From positions 62,001 to 126,000 of the forward strand of contig SJCO01000007.1 in NCBI GenBank assembly GCA_005217565.1: DNA of 64,000 nucleotides, written 5' to 3'. Every line of letters begins with the position of its first letter. Position 1 is the stretch's first letter. Positions 17,822 to 26,900 of this stretch are shown here, piece after piece. The DNA comes from Puteibacter caeruleilacunae (GTDB taxonomy: Bacteria > Bacteroidota > Bacteroidia > Bacteroidales > Prolixibacteraceae). Under the pieces are notes generated by a model. It was not told the DNA's origin and made no database searches. It was given only the letters and a program-made list of their open reading frames with translations. The position numbers and the translations under genes were made by a program.

Positions 17822-20800
17822 ATGAAGAAAATCTTATTAAATGGAAGGAGAGGTAGAGTAACTTTATCGGTAGCTCTTCTTGTATTTTGTCTGCTGGGAT
17901 CAAGTTTACCCTTGATTGCTGCAGAAATGGTGGGGGATGATGGCAGTAGTCAGCAGTCATCTATAAAGGTCACAGGTCAAGTGACAGACAATAATGGAGA
18001 ACCATTACCAGGAGCTTCTATTGTTGTTAAAGGTACTACATTGGGTATAACTACCGACTTTGATGGTAAGTATACAATTTCAGTTCCTAATAATGATGCT
18101 ACATTAATCTTTTCATTCATTGGAATGAAGAGTAAAGAAGTAGTAGTTAATGGGCAGAATACCATTAATGTTAGCTTGGAGACTGAATCAGTTGGATTGA
18201 ATGAGGTTGTTGCTGTAGGGTATGGAACTCAGAAGAAAGTTAATTTAACAGGAGCGATTGTTTCTATTGATTCTAAGACTCTTGAGAGTAGAGGTGCTTC
18301 TAACGTATCTAGTATTCTTACTGGGCAGGCACCTGGTCTTACAATATTGCAAAGAGGGGGTAATCCTGGTCGCAATTCTGGATCTTTTAATATTCGAGGT
18401 ATAGGAACTTTAGGAAACTCTAATCCGCTAATCATTGTTGATGGCGTAGAGACCGGTTCTATCAATGATTTAAATCCTGAGGACATAGCAAATGTGTCAA
18501 TTTTAAAGGATGCTGCATCATCGGCGATTTATGGTGTTCGAGCAGCGAATGGAGTAATTCTGATAACAACTAAACGCGGTAAAAAGAATACCAAGATGCA
18601 GGTGACTTATAGTCAGCAAATTGGTTTTACTGATTTTATCTCACTACCGAATAAGGTTAGCTCGTATGAGTTGGCAAAATTGCATAACGAAGCGAATACC
18701 AATGATGGTGCAGCATTGATGTTTTCAGATTCTGATATTCAGAAATTTAAAGATGGAAGCAGTCCTTATACACATGCTAATACTGACCATGTGAAGGAGA
18801 TATTTACTGAATCAGGATTGTGGAATGCGCATAATTTGAAATTTGCTGGAGGAAGTGATAAAGGTGCTTATAATATTTCGTTTGGGTATGTTGATGAAGG
18901 TGGAATAATCAAGAACACTGGACTTAATAAATATACTCTTAGAACAAATTTTGATAAGGAAATTAATGATCGATTAAGTGTCGGTTTAAACTTAGCTGGA
19001 TCACTAAATAGAGTTAAGGATCCTGGTGCGGGTATTGGCTGGATTACTCATGTAGCTTTTAGAGAATGGGCTACTGATCCTCTACAAACAGAAGATGGAA
19101 GATGGGTGAATCCTTCATGGTCTAATCTTGAGCATAATGCTAAAGCCTACGCATCAGAGGAGATGGGAGACGGACTAACACGAGATATTCGTTTATCAGG
19201 AACTGCATTCGCAGAGTATAAGATTATTGATGGATTGAAATTTAAAGGGCAGGTGTCAATTGTTCATGATAATAATCGTTCATCGAAGATAATCAGAGGA
19301 GTTGATTTATATCGAATAAATCCAGCAACAGGAGTTGTTGATAGTACTCCTAGTTCAAATGCGACTAACCTGCAAAGTGATTCTCCTTCAGTTGATAAGG
19401 TGTCGCGCGACTATTATGATAGATATGATTTGAATTTACAGGCATTTCTAAACTATGATAAGACAATCAAGCTGCATCGAATTAAGGCATTAGCAGGATT
19501 TGAACAGCGTGAAGTAGAAAGCGAATTGGCAGGATTATCTCGCCGCAAGATTGCTTCGGATGCATTAGATCAAATTAATGCAGCTGATGCAGGTCAGGAC
19601 GATAATTATGGGAATACTACGAATTATAAGCTAAGATCAGTATTTGGTAGGATCAATTATGGATATGATGGTCGTTATTTGATTGAAGGTAATTTGCGCT
19701 ATGATGGTACTTCTAGGTTTGCCGAGGATATTCGTTTTGATTATTTTCCTTCGGTATCGCTAGGATGGCGTATTTCAGAAGAGGATTTCTTTGAAATACC
19801 TGCTGTATCTAATTTAAAACTTCGTGCCTCATGGGGTGAGTTAGGAAATCAAGAGATTGGTGATTATCGATTCTTGGGAACGTATGCGTTAGGTAGCTCT
19901 TATATCTTCGATAATGAGTTGGTGTCTGGTATCAATGAAGGTGCTCTTGCGAATAAATTAATCAGTTGGGAAAAGACTACCTCTAAAAACATTGGAGTTG
20001 ATTTAGGGCTTTTCGATAATAAACTGTCGTTTTCAGCCGAGATGTTTGTGAAGGATACTAAAGATATTCTATTAACTCTTGAAAAGCCAGCAATACTTGG
20101 GGCTACACCTCCTATTGAGAATGCAGGTGCAGTAGAGAATAAAGGATTTGAAATTTCAGCAATGTACAGAGATAAGATTGGAGATGTTAACTTCTATATC
20201 AGTGCAAACTTATCGAAAGTAAAGAATGAGATTACCGATCTTGCAGGTACTGATACTCCAGGACGCAGTGTGGGGGATCCTATTCAAAACTTTTATGGCT
20301 ATAGAACTAATGGACTGTTTCAATCGCAAAGTGAGATTGATGGACATGCTGATCAATCCGGATTAGGAGGAACTCCTCAAGTAGGTGATGTAAAATATTT
20401 AGATATTAATGGTCGAGATGCTAATGGTAATCTTAATGGACGTCCTGATGGGGTAGTAAATGCTGATGACAGAGAGAGTCTTGGAAGTCGTTTCCCAGGA
20501 ATAAACTATGGTATCTCGCTAGGTGCCGATTATAAGAATTTCGATGTATCGATGGTATGGCAAGGTGTAGCTGATTCAAAAATCATGCTTACTGGTCGTT
20601 TACAACGTCCATTCTGGATTGGTGCTTCTCCGTTAGATACTCATCTTGATAGCTGGAGAACAGATAATACAGATGCACGTTTCCCGAGAGCTAGCTTTTC
20701 TAATAGTTCAAACTATCATGCAAGTGATTTCTGGTTAGAAGATGCATCTTTCTTAAAGCTTCGAAATATCCAATTGGGATATACCTTACCAAAGCGATGG

Positions 20801-20995
20801 ATTGACAATTTAGGATTATCAAAATTGAGAGTGTTCATCAGTGGAGAGAATTTATTGACTATTACTCCTTTTGATCATGGTTTTGATCCTGAAGATGTAG
20901 GTGAAGGTGATCCGGTTTGGTTTCTTGGTAGTAATACTAGTGAGAATTATCCAACAACTAAGAGGTATCTGGCTGGTTTAATTTTAACTTTTTAA
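17822..20995 (+). CDS. SusC/RagA family TonB-dependent outer-membrane transporter (PUL 1)
   Basis: The 1057-residue protein has a signal peptide (cleavage near PLIAAE). A carboxypeptidase-regulatory-like domain follows (about 48-125, with DNNGEPLPGASIVVKGT and TDFDGKYTI). The SusC plug begins near residue 130 (VAVGYGTQKKVNLTGAI), with GIGTLGNSNPLIIVDGVE and DAASSAIYGVRAANGVILITT. The long barrel ends TKRYLAGLILTF with a C-terminal phenylalanine. It imports oligosaccharides with its SusD partner, using TonB energy. There is no STN domain, so it is not of the anti-sigma-signalling type; the nearby hybrid two-component system at 26901 is the likely regulator. SusD follows 11 bases after the stop codon. 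Confidence 0.96.
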   Translation: MKKILLNGRRGRVTLSVALLVFCLLGSSLPLIAAEMVGDDGSSQQSSIKVTGQVTDNNGEPLPGASIVVKGTTLGITTDFDGKYTISVPNNDATLIFSFIGMKSKEVVVNGQNTINVSLETESVGLNEVVAVGYGTQKKVNLTGAIVSIDSKTLESRGASNVSSILTGQAPGLTILQRGGNPGRNSGSFNIRGIGTLGNSNPLIIVDGVETGSINDLNPEDIANVSILKDAASSAIYGVRAANGVILITTKRGKKNTKMQVTYSQQIGFTDFISLPNKVSSYELAKLHNEANTNDGAALMFSDSDIQKFKDGSSPYTHANTDHVKEIFTESGLWNAHNLKFAGGSDKGAYNISFGYVDEGGIIKNTGLNKYTLRTNFDKEINDRLSVGLNLAGSLNRVKDPGAGIGWITHVAFREWATDPLQTEDGRWVNPSWSNLEHNAKAYASEEMGDGLTRDIRLSGTAFAEYKIIDGLKFKGQVSIVHDNNRSSKIIRGVDLYRINPATGVVDSTPSSNATNLQSDSPSVDKVSRDYYDRYDLNLQAFLNYDKTIKLHRIKALAGFEQREVESELAGLSRRKIASDALDQINAADAGQDDNYGNTTNYKLRSVFGRINYGYDGRYLIEGNLRYDGTSRFAEDIRFDYFPSVSLGWRISEEDFFEIPAVSNLKLRASWGELGNQEIGDYRFLGTYALGSSYIFDNELVSGINEGALANKLISWEKTTSKNIGVDLGLFDNKLSFSAEMFVKDTKDILLTLEKPAILGATPPIENAGAVENKGFEISAMYRDKIGDVNFYISANLSKVKNEITDLAGTDTPGRSVGDPIQNFYGYRTNGLFQSQSEIDGHADQSGLGGTPQVGDVKYLDINGRDANGNLNGRPDGVVNADDRESLGSRFPGINYGISLGADYKNFDVSMVWQGVADSKIMLTGRLQRPFWIGASPLDTHLDSWRTDNTDARFPRASFSNSSNYHASDFWLEDASFLKLRNIQLGYTLPKRWIDNLGLSKLRVFISGENLLTITPFDHGFDPEDVGEGDPVWFLGSNTSENYPTTKRYLAGLILTF

Positions 20996-21006
20996 TTCTG
21001 AGGACG

Positions 21007-22515
21007 ATGAAGAAAAGAACAATTAGCATACTTATCCTATTGACTGGCTTATTTACAGCTTGTAATGATGAGTTTTTGGATGTTGCACCTCGAGATCAGT
21101 TATCTGATGCAACATTCTGGAGAAATCAAGATGATGCTATTGCTGCAGCAACAGGAGTTTATGACTACTGGAGTAGTCGTGGTAATGGAGAATTGGAGAC
21201 AAAATCGAGGGCGTTGTATTTAGCTGACGATTGGTCGGATGATGCAATTACAACAGGTTTTTGGAATGGATTCTGGTACAATACCTGGGGATTGGGAAAT
21301 ATATCTCCTCAGGATGGTATGATAAATAGTTATTGGAAAGGTTTATATCAAGTAATTAGAAGAGCCAATGTGTTTCTAACGAATATTGATAAACCGGAGA
21401 TGGATGAAACGATGAGAAAGCAATTGGCCGGAGAAGTCCGCTTTATTCGCGCTTGGGAGTACTTTTCGTTATGGAAAACATGGGGAGATGTTCCTGTTGT
21501 TGATCGTCCATTGGATGTTGATGAGTTGAACCTTTCTCGTGCTGAAGCTGGGAAAACACTTGAATTTATTCTGTCGGATTTGAATACTGCAATTGCAGAT
21601 TTAGCTGTTAATCCTTCACAAGCAGGAAGAATAACCAAGGGAGCAGCATTAGCATTAAAAGCTCGTGTTCAATTGTATGCAGGAAATTACCAAGATGCTG
21701 CAAATTCAGCTAAGGCGGTAATCGATTCAGGTGTGTATGAGTTGTTTCAAACAAGTGCAGGTGATGGTTATAAGCAGCAGTTTATTACAGCGAATAACAA
21801 CAATGTAGAGTCTATTGTTGCTTGGCAGTATAAGGATCCTGAACGAGGTAACGAAAAGCCTGGCTTATTTCAATGGACCAATTTAACGTCGCCAACAAAA
21901 GCGTTGTTTGATACCTATATTGCTTATGATAGTAATACAGATCAATTAATTTCAGTGGATGCAAATGATGAGTTTGCGAATAGAGATCCTCGTTTGTCTA
22001 TGACTTTGGAAAAGACAGGTTGGAAAAACTCATCTACAGGTTATGATGTGAATAAATTCAATGGAGGAGATGCTGGAACTGCTAATATATTGATTCGTTA
22101 TGCCGAGGTGTTACTTACCTATGCTGAGGCAAAAATTGAAATGAATGATATCGACGCATCCGTTGTAAACGCGATAAATGCGGTTAGGGCCAGGGCGTTT
22201 GGTGTTAATGTGATAGATACCGACAATTATCCCGAGGTTGTGATCGATAGTCAGGAGCGCTTGCGAGAAATAGTGAGGGCAGAGCGTCGTGTAGAGTTAG
22301 CGATGGAAGGATTACGCTGGGATGATGTGAAAAGGTGGAATATTGGAGCTACTGTTATGAATGGTAACGTGTTGGGCATAAAATTGGAAGATGGAAGCTA
22401 CAAAGTTGCAGGCTCTCGCTCTTTTGATGCAGGAAGAGATTACTTACGTCCCATTCCTCAACAGCAAATAGACTTGTCGAATGGTGCTTTAGTTCAAAAT
22501 CCTGGGTACAATTAG
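21007..22515 (+). CDS. SusD/RagB family glycan-binding lipoprotein (PUL 1)
   Basis: The 502-residue lipoprotein (LFTAC, Cys19) begins its mature part with the SusD hallmark NDEFLDVAPRDQLSDATFW. It then carries TPR-like helices (VRFIRAWEYFSLWKTWGDVPVVDRPL) and ends in the usual RDYLRPIPQQQIDLSNG...QNPGYN motif. It caps the SusC barrel at the cell surface and captures glycan. It is immediately after its susC. A terminator-like hairpin follows its stop, so expression of the GH89 gene downstream may be reduced or separately started. Confidence 0.95.
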   Translation: MKKRTISILILLTGLFTACNDEFLDVAPRDQLSDATFWRNQDDAIAAATGVYDYWSSRGNGELETKSRALYLADDWSDDAITTGFWNGFWYNTWGLGNISPQDGMINSYWKGLYQVIRRANVFLTNIDKPEMDETMRKQLAGEVRFIRAWEYFSLWKTWGDVPVVDRPLDVDELNLSRAEAGKTLEFILSDLNTAIADLAVNPSQAGRITKGAALALKARVQLYAGNYQDAANSAKAVIDSGVYELFQTSAGDGYKQQFITANNNNVESIVAWQYKDPERGNEKPGLFQWTNLTSPTKALFDTYIAYDSNTDQLISVDANDEFANRDPRLSMTLEKTGWKNSSTGYDVNKFNGGDAGTANILIRYAEVLLTYAEAKIEMNDIDASVVNAINAVRARAFGVNVIDTDNYPEVVIDSQERLREIVRAERRVELAMEGLRWDDVKRWNIGATVMNGNVLGIKLEDGSYKVAGSRSFDAGRDYLRPIPQQQIDLSNGALVQNPGYN

Positions 22516-22532
22516 TTAGGATAAACTTGAGA

Positions 22533-22563
22533 AGGGCAATAACCTTAGTTGCCCTCTCTTTTT
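22533..22563 (+). terminator. Terminator-like hairpin between susD and the GH89 gene
   Basis: AGGGCAA (22533-22539) pairs with TTGCCCT (22549-22555), the stem can extend past one bulged A, and five T follow. It lies inside what looks like one PUL operon, so it may attenuate rather than stop transcription. Confidence 0.7.
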
Positions 22564-22588
22564 AAATTTGGTTACATTGGAAAGAATA

Positions 22589-24808
22589 TTGTTTTTAAAT
22601 AAAATAAGAGAAATTGGTTTAATGCTATTAGTAATCGTTAGTCTGATGTTTTCTGGTTGTACAGAAGAATCGGCTGAGGTTAATAGTATGAATCAATTGG
22701 TAGAACGACTTGTTCCAGAACTATCGGGAAAAGTCATTTTTAAAACTATTGATACATCAGAGAGTGATGTGTTTGAGCTTAGTACTTCAAAGAATAAATT
22801 GATTATTAAGGGTAATAGTCAGTTGTCGATGGCTGTGGGATTGAATTACTATCTGAAATACTACTGTAATACGCATATTTCATGGTATGCGGGTAATGCC
22901 ATTCACCTGCCTGAGAATCTCCCTATGATTGATGGAGTTGTTAAAAAGGAAGCAAAAGTTAAGAATCGCTTCTTTTTGAACTATTGTACTTTTGGATATA
23001 CAATGCCATGGTGGGATTGGAATGATTGGGAACACTTTATTGATTGGATGGCTCTGAATGGGGTGAATATGCCTTTGGCAATTACAGGACAGGAGGCTAT
23101 ATGGTATAAGGTCTGGAAACAGTTTGGTCTTAATGATAAGCAGATTAGGGGGTATTTTACAGGACCTGCTCATCTTCCGTGGCATCGAATGTCGAATCTA
23201 GATCATTGGGAAGGTCCTCTTCCTCAATCATGGTTAGATAATCAACTGTTGTTGCAGAAAAAGATTGTAACTAGAGAAAGAGAGTTAGGAATGACTCCTG
23301 TATTGCCAGCATTTGCAGGGCATGTGCCTTCAGCATTGAGTGAGGTTCACGCTGATGCAAAGGTGTCAAAATTAGGCTTCTGGGGAGGTTTTGAGGATCA
23401 ATATCGTAGCAGCTTTTTATCTCCTATAGATCCTTTATTTCCTAAGATTCAAAAAGCTTTTTTAGAAGAACAGACCAAAGCATTTGGAACTGACCATATT
23501 TATGGTGCTGATCCGTTTAATGAAGTAGAACCGCCTAGTTGGGAACCCGAGTATTTGGCTAATGTGTCAAGTACAATTTACAATTCGATGATTGACGTAG
23601 ATCCTGATGCTACCTGGTTACAAATGTCGTGGATCTTTTATTTTGAGCGAAAACATTGGACCAATGAACGTATTGAGGCAATGCTAAATGCAGTACCCCA
23701 GAATAAGATGATGCTACTTGATTATTATTGCGAAAATACGGAAGTATGGAGGATGACTAACTCTTTTTATGAACAACCTTATATTTGGTGTTATCTTGGT
23801 AATTTTGGTGGTAATACTATGCTTGCAGGTAATTTAGATGTTGTAAATTCTCGAATGGATTCAGCATTAGTCGACGGTGGTTCTAATCTGCAAGGTATTG
23901 GATCGACTTTGGAGGCTTTCGATGTTAATCCTATTATGTATGATTTCGTTTTCGAGAAAGCTTGGGGTATAACAAATACTACTGATCAGTGGGTGAAAAA
24001 ATGGGCTGATCGAAGGATTGGTGATGAAAATGAGGATATGCGAAAAGCATGGAGCTTATTATATAAGAACGTTTATAATAAACCAGGTAGACTAGGACAG
24101 GGGACTTTAACAAATGCTCGTCCTTCGCTCCATGGAAGTGGCAACTGGACTACCGATCCTCATATTGATTACGCTAATGAAGAGTTGTTTAAAGCCTGGG
24201 CATTAATGTTGAGAGCAGCAGAAGAATATAAGGGAGTTGTATCTCCTGCATTGAAGTATGATATTGTTAATGTTGGACGTCAGGTCTTGGGTAATCATTT
24301 TAATGCTCTTCGAGATGAATTTACCAATGCTTATGAGGCACAAAGTTTGAATGAGGCTAAACGTGTGGGAGAAGAAATGATTGATCTGTTGAATGATCTG
24401 GAACTTCTTTTATCTACTGAATCGTTTTTCTTATTAGGTCACTGGATTGAAGATGCGAGAACGTTTGGAAAGGATGAAACTGAGGCTGATTATTATGAGA
24501 AGAATGCCCGTACGATAGTAACAACATGGGGGGGCAAGGCACAAAGTTTAAATGATTATGCCAATCGCACTTGGTCTGGACTTGTTAAAGGATATTATAA
24601 AGTGAGGTGGGAGATGTTTATTGATGATGCTATAAAAGCGCTTGAAGTACACAAAGCTTTTGACGAAAATGCTTTCTTTGAGAAAGTGACATCATTTGAA
24701 GTGGAATGGATAAATGGTAAGGAGAAATATAACTCAGCACCATCAGGAAATAGTATCTCGATTGCATCAAAATTGGTAGATAAGTATAAAACAGAGATTC
24801 TTAAATAA
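22589..24808 (+). CDS. GH89 alpha-N-acetylglucosaminidase
   Basis: The protein matches the NAGLU family along its length. Marks are NYCTFGYTMPWWDWNDWEHFIDWM, GVNMPLAITGQEAIWYKVW, FTGPAHLPWHRMSN, the catalytic acid region ADPFNEVEPPSW and YIWCYLGNFGGNT. GH89 enzymes remove terminal alpha-linked N-acetylglucosamine from heparan sulfate ends or gastric-mucin-type glycans. There is no ATG before the signal peptide: the first ATG (22622) would leave a 13-residue signal without positive charges. I chose TTG at 22589, preceded by GGAAAG, which gives a normal lipoprotein signal (Cys24, MFSGC) and 739 residues; TTG at 22568 is the alternative. It belongs with the SusC/SusD pair upstream. Confidence 0.93.
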   Translation: MFLNKIREIGLMLLVIVSLMFSGCTEESAEVNSMNQLVERLVPELSGKVIFKTIDTSESDVFELSTSKNKLIIKGNSQLSMAVGLNYYLKYYCNTHISWYAGNAIHLPENLPMIDGVVKKEAKVKNRFFLNYCTFGYTMPWWDWNDWEHFIDWMALNGVNMPLAITGQEAIWYKVWKQFGLNDKQIRGYFTGPAHLPWHRMSNLDHWEGPLPQSWLDNQLLLQKKIVTRERELGMTPVLPAFAGHVPSALSEVHADAKVSKLGFWGGFEDQYRSSFLSPIDPLFPKIQKAFLEEQTKAFGTDHIYGADPFNEVEPPSWEPEYLANVSSTIYNSMIDVDPDATWLQMSWIFYFERKHWTNERIEAMLNAVPQNKMMLLDYYCENTEVWRMTNSFYEQPYIWCYLGNFGGNTMLAGNLDVVNSRMDSALVDGGSNLQGIGSTLEAFDVNPIMYDFVFEKAWGITNTTDQWVKKWADRRIGDENEDMRKAWSLLYKNVYNKPGRLGQGTLTNARPSLHGSGNWTTDPHIDYANEELFKAWALMLRAAEEYKGVVSPALKYDIVNVGRQVLGNHFNALRDEFTNAYEAQSLNEAKRVGEEMIDLLNDLELLLSTESFFLLGHWIEDARTFGKDETEADYYEKNARTIVTTWGGKAQSLNDYANRTWSGLVKGYYKVRWEMFIDDAIKALEVHKAFDENAFFEKVTSFEVEWINGKEKYNSAPSGNSISIASKLVDKYKTEILK

Positions 24809-24890
24809 TATATTAAATGGAATAAATTGATCGTAGATCCTTTTATGAATGTAGGGATTTATTGAAATCAAATCATGTGATAAACTAATA

Positions 24891-26753
24891 ATGATAAAAA
24901 CTAATAGACAGATGAGAATAACAATAATCATACTCTCACTTTTAATAATTTTCAATTCTTGTGTTTCTTGTCGCGATGAAAGCACGAGGGATGTTTCTAA
25001 TACTAATCAGCAAGAAATGTCTCTGGCTATAGAAACATTTCATTTTTCTAAGGCGAATTATCAGGTTGGTGACAGATTGGTGATGCCTTCGTTTAAGATC
25101 ACGAACGAAAGTAATGTAAATCTTGCGGTAAGCGAGCTAAAAGTAAAGCTGAGAGATTTGGAGAATAATCAAGCTGGTATTGCTTTTGAAACCGTAATTG
25201 CAGGAGAAAAACAGCTGGATAAGGGAGCTTCAACAACTATCGAATCGAAAGAAATCTGGAATATCTCAAAAGATACAGATGGTGCATATGGTGTTTACTT
25301 GGAGTATGTATTAAAAGGAGAAGAAGAAAGAACTGAAACGTGTACAAAATATGTTACATTTATTCGTGTTTCATCATCGCCAGAGTTAAACACTTATGAC
25401 ATTACTAAAAGTAAGCATTCAGGCATGAGTGTTTATGAGTTGACGAGAGGATTGAGTGCAGAGTACTCCATTCAAAAAGCTGCTGCGGCATTGGAAGCGG
25501 GAATTTCACATTCTTGGTCATTGCCTTTGGGACCCGTACAATCAACACCACAATTTCTGGAGCAATCAATCAAAAAAACGATAGATTTTTATGATGCTAA
25601 TTTAGGTGAAAATACAACCTATGAAACTGTTGTCATTAGCTCAGGAATACCTTCTGCTGTTTACCTGGCCAATACAATGCATGCTACATTGTTGCCATTG
25701 CATTATTTAGTTGGCGCAGGAACGGTTAAAGAGGTAGAAACAATACTCGATTATTCAAATAAAAGAGGTTACTCATCTTATGCTACATTGGGACACGATT
25801 TCTCAATTTCTGAAACAATAGGTGTAGCATGGGTGAAACTATTAGATATACCTCAAGAGTATATCGACTTTATTAATCGTCATAAGGTTAAGAATATTGT
25901 ATTTTTAGGCTTTTCAGGAAGTGCAGCAGGAGAGGTGCAGGCCAGAAAAGTGATGGATGAAAGAGGTAAGTATGATCCTGAAAGCCTTTATATAATGCAC
26001 TTTGCAGGAGATATGGCAGAAACATATCTTCGTAAGACAATTAGAGACTTTGATCAGGTTAAAAAAGCTGCTATGACTTCGGTGGCTGATTGGGAGAGTG
26101 GCATTATTCCTGAACAGTCTGCTAATTTTAGTCGTTCATTAAAAGAGCACACCTCAGTAGAGAATATCAACTTGTTAACCTCAAATAGCGATATTGCGCT
26201 GTGGGATTTAGGTGCTTACTTAATGCTGGCTTATATGGATAAAAATAAGAATTCATATGGGAGTGAGGATGTGATCAAAGGTATCACATTAAATCCTTAC
26301 CTCATTGCTCATCCGTTTTATGAGACCCGTATGGGATATATCCCTTTTCTTTATTGGCAGACTGGTAATGCGGCACATCATATTGATACGCGTATGGCAA
26401 CAAAAATTAAAGATGCTGTGCTTAACTACTTTCCTGAAACTAAGTTTAATGAGTTAGAGTATTGGGTGAATAGCACGCATAATTTTGGTGGAGGATCGCA
26501 AGGTGCGGGCATGGCTGCTGCATTAAGAAATAAGAATTACAGTCATGTTTATGAGAACAATTTTGCAGCAGATGAAACATGGAATTTAAAGGATGGTTTA
26601 CAGTCGCCTGTAGAGAAACGTTGTTCCGATCTTCTTAGTCGTTATTCTGCTGATGAGCTTCATATATGGAAACAGCAATTAAAGGCATTAAATCCTGATG
26701 ATTTAAGAGATATGTCGACGCATTATAGCGAGATCGATTTTATTCAGAAATAG
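24891..26753 (+). CDS. Large lipoprotein of unknown function in the GH89 locus
   Basis: I do not recognise this 620-residue protein. It has a lipoprotein signal (FNSC, Cys24). Residues about 40-155 look like an Ig-like or NEW3-like beta domain (FSKANYQVGDRLVMPSFKITNESN). The rest, about 170-610, is a mixed alpha/beta domain with Gly-rich turns (FLGFSGSAAGEVQARKVMD) and conserved-looking aromatic and histidine clusters (NPYLIAHPFYETRMGYIPFLYW, HNFGGGSQGAGMAAALRNK). Those clusters suggest a ligand pocket or active site. It lies between GH89 and the hybrid two-component gene on the same strand, so a role in handling the same N-acetylglucosamine-capped glycan is likely by context. It ends at a strong terminator. 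Confidence 0.7.
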   Translation: MIKTNRQMRITIIILSLLIIFNSCVSCRDESTRDVSNTNQQEMSLAIETFHFSKANYQVGDRLVMPSFKITNESNVNLAVSELKVKLRDLENNQAGIAFETVIAGEKQLDKGASTTIESKEIWNISKDTDGAYGVYLEYVLKGEEERTETCTKYVTFIRVSSSPELNTYDITKSKHSGMSVYELTRGLSAEYSIQKAAAALEAGISHSWSLPLGPVQSTPQFLEQSIKKTIDFYDANLGENTTYETVVISSGIPSAVYLANTMHATLLPLHYLVGAGTVKEVETILDYSNKRGYSSYATLGHDFSISETIGVAWVKLLDIPQEYIDFINRHKVKNIVFLGFSGSAAGEVQARKVMDERGKYDPESLYIMHFAGDMAETYLRKTIRDFDQVKKAAMTSVADWESGIIPEQSANFSRSLKEHTSVENINLLTSNSDIALWDLGAYLMLAYMDKNKNSYGSEDVIKGITLNPYLIAHPFYETRMGYIPFLYWQTGNAAHHIDTRMATKIKDAVLNYFPETKFNELEYWVNSTHNFGGGSQGAGMAAALRNKNYSHVYENNFAADETWNLKDGLQSPVEKRCSDLLSRYSADELHIWKQQLKALNPDDLRDMSTHYSEIDFIQK

Positions 26754-26788
26754 ATTATTTATGAAACCAATATAATAATCACTTCTTT

Positions 26789-26841
26789 AAAGCTTTGGAT
26801 GTATAATGATTCATTATTCACATCCAAAGCTTTTGTTTTTT
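26789..26841 (+). terminator. Strong intrinsic terminator
   Basis: AAAGCTTTGGATGT (26789-26802) pairs with ACATCCAAAGCTTT (26820-26833), 14 base pairs, followed by a T-rich tract. It closes the SusC-SusD-GH89-lipoprotein run before the regulator gene. Confidence 0.88.
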
Positions 26842-26900
26842 ATAGGTTAAAAGGAATTTTGTTATCTTACATGAACTAGGATTAGATTATATTCTCAAGA

